Below, one piece after another: positions 63,531 through 64,000 of a DNA stretch of 64,000 bases; the stretch's first letter is position 1, and each line of letters starts with the position of its first letter. The position numbers and the translations under genes were made by a program. The DNA is from Dulcicalothrix desertica PCC 7102 (GTDB taxonomy: Bacteria > Cyanobacteriota > Cyanobacteriia > Cyanobacteriales > Nostocaceae), in assembly GCF_003991905.1 (NCBI RefSeq), contig NZ_RSCL01000027.1:62001-126000 (forward strand), given 5' to 3'. The notes under the pieces are model-generated. The model did no database searches. It had not been told where the DNA came from and saw nothing but the letters and a program-made list of their open reading frames with translations.

Positions 63531-64000
63531 ATGAAATTAGAAAATATAATTTCTCGTCTTAGCGAAGAGCAAGTAAAAGCTGATAATGAGTTAGTTACGC
63601 AAATTCAAATTAAATTACGAGGTTTAGGTTTATATCCGGGTGGAAAGTTTGTTGATGGTGACTTTGGCCCAAGAACTAGGAATGCGATTAAAAGCTTTTG
63701 TGATGCTGTTGGTATTCCCTTTCCTCAATATGATAGAAACTTTGCTCAAAATCTTTTAACTAGAAAGCAGTTACCTTCTGTTTTAGGAATGGTAACTAGT
63801 AACCGCACGCAAACTTTTCAAAATTTACTTGATATTGCCAAAGCTACCAGACCCTCTGAAGGGGAAGTTGCTTTTTTACATCGAGGTATTCAAAACTCTA
63901 AGTACATTGCAGAAATTGTTGAGTATGCAGAACGGTTAACAACTAAGCATGAACCTCAAGCTTTACCATCAACTGATACATCGTATCCGAAACGAGGATT
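63531..64000 (+). CDS. Peptidoglycan-binding-domain protein, 3' end outside window
   Basis: ATG 63531 opens a frame of 156 codons to the window edge: MKLENIISRLSEEQVKADNE then a PG_binding_1-like domain (TQIQIKLRGLGLYPGGKFVD, GDFGPRTRNAIKSFCDAVG). No signal peptide at the start, like copies A and B. The rest (LLDIAKATRPSEGEVAFLHR) is helical. It diverges from the Uma2 gene with a 288-bp gap. A catalytic domain may follow outside the window. Confidence 0.75.
   Translation, partial: MKLENIISRLSEEQVKADNELVTQIQIKLRGLGLYPGGKFVDGDFGPRTRNAIKSFCDAVGIPFPQYDRNFAQNLLTRKQLPSVLGMVTSNRTQTFQNLLDIAKATRPSEGEVAFLHRGIQNSKYIAEIVEYAERLTTKHEPQALPSTDTSYPKRG

Noticed and set aside
63531-64000. Grouping the partial gene at 63531 as a third near-identical copy of A and B
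   Set aside because: Only the peptidoglycan-binding domain is shared; the N-terminus and the following residues differ.

Overview
The window reads as a piece of a filamentous (Nostocales-type) cyanobacterial chromosome. Supporting signs are a dnaE C-terminal half carrying a split-intein C-part (53713-55059), light-dependent protochlorophyllide reductase (39193-40161), a GUN4 domain, a COP23-type protein, DUF4912 and DUF4058 proteins, several Uma2 genes, kinase-TPR and CHAT/caspase-like proteins, and many dispersed palindromes and heptamer repeats. No rRNA, tRNA or CRISPR array was found. One composition signature stands out: the hexamer GGCGCC occurs about 115 times by eye, against roughly 3 expected at this GC content, while the usual cyanobacterial palindrome GCGATCGC was not seen.

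Layout. 1-4100: a partial Ser/Thr kinase, a dead antitoxin, typA, and a small gene plus a PIN-toxin fragment around a 104-bp repeat element. 4143-17204: an island in which two paralogous kinase/pseudokinase/TPR genes, with matching upstream regions, bracket a minus-strand operon of exoprotein (TpsA), its transporter (TpsB) and a CHAT peptidase, plus a COP23 protein. 17231-30134: mostly ordinary genes (Uma2, a sugar-binding lipoprotein, yebC, a lysozyme, menH, a His-rich CsoR/RcnR-type metal sensor, a Deg protease, a WD40 protein, lysS, an HdeD-like protein). 30479-38929: accessory genes, including an M50-GNAT fusion, pentapeptide repeats, a caspase-GUN4 fusion, one intact and one broken toxin-antitoxin locus. 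39193-45136: por, an HPP membrane protein, a lone TnpB-like protein followed by strongly structured DNA, a broken small gene with an HNH gene, a dihydrouridine synthase. 45276-58339: a WG-repeat/M50/TPR fusion, two HTH proteins (one RodZ-like), a hydrolase, gatA, dnaE-C, a nuclease-like protein, a phosphodiester glycosidase with a ribbon-helix-helix-like tail, and a DUF4912 protein. 58855-64000: two near-duplicate peptidoglycan-binding proteins, a hypothetical, an Uma2 gene and the start of a third peptidoglycan-binding protein.

The strongest candidate for something new is 41340-42964. A 485-residue TnpB-family protein keeps the RuvC-I Asp and RuvC-II Glu, but has Gly where the RuvC-III Asp should be, and has lost most of the zinc-ribbon cysteines. 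It is followed by nested perfect hairpins of the kind expected for a guide-RNA scaffold. It has no TnpA, Tn7-like or CRISPR partners. It could be an RNA-guided binding protein rather than a nuclease, or a TnpB with a relocated catalytic residue. Second-rank candidates are the kinase/pseudokinase pair around the CHAT-TpsB-TpsA operon and the multidomain fusions (caspase-GUN4, WG-M50-TPR, M50-GNAT).

All family calls come from reading motifs by eye; no database search was possible.
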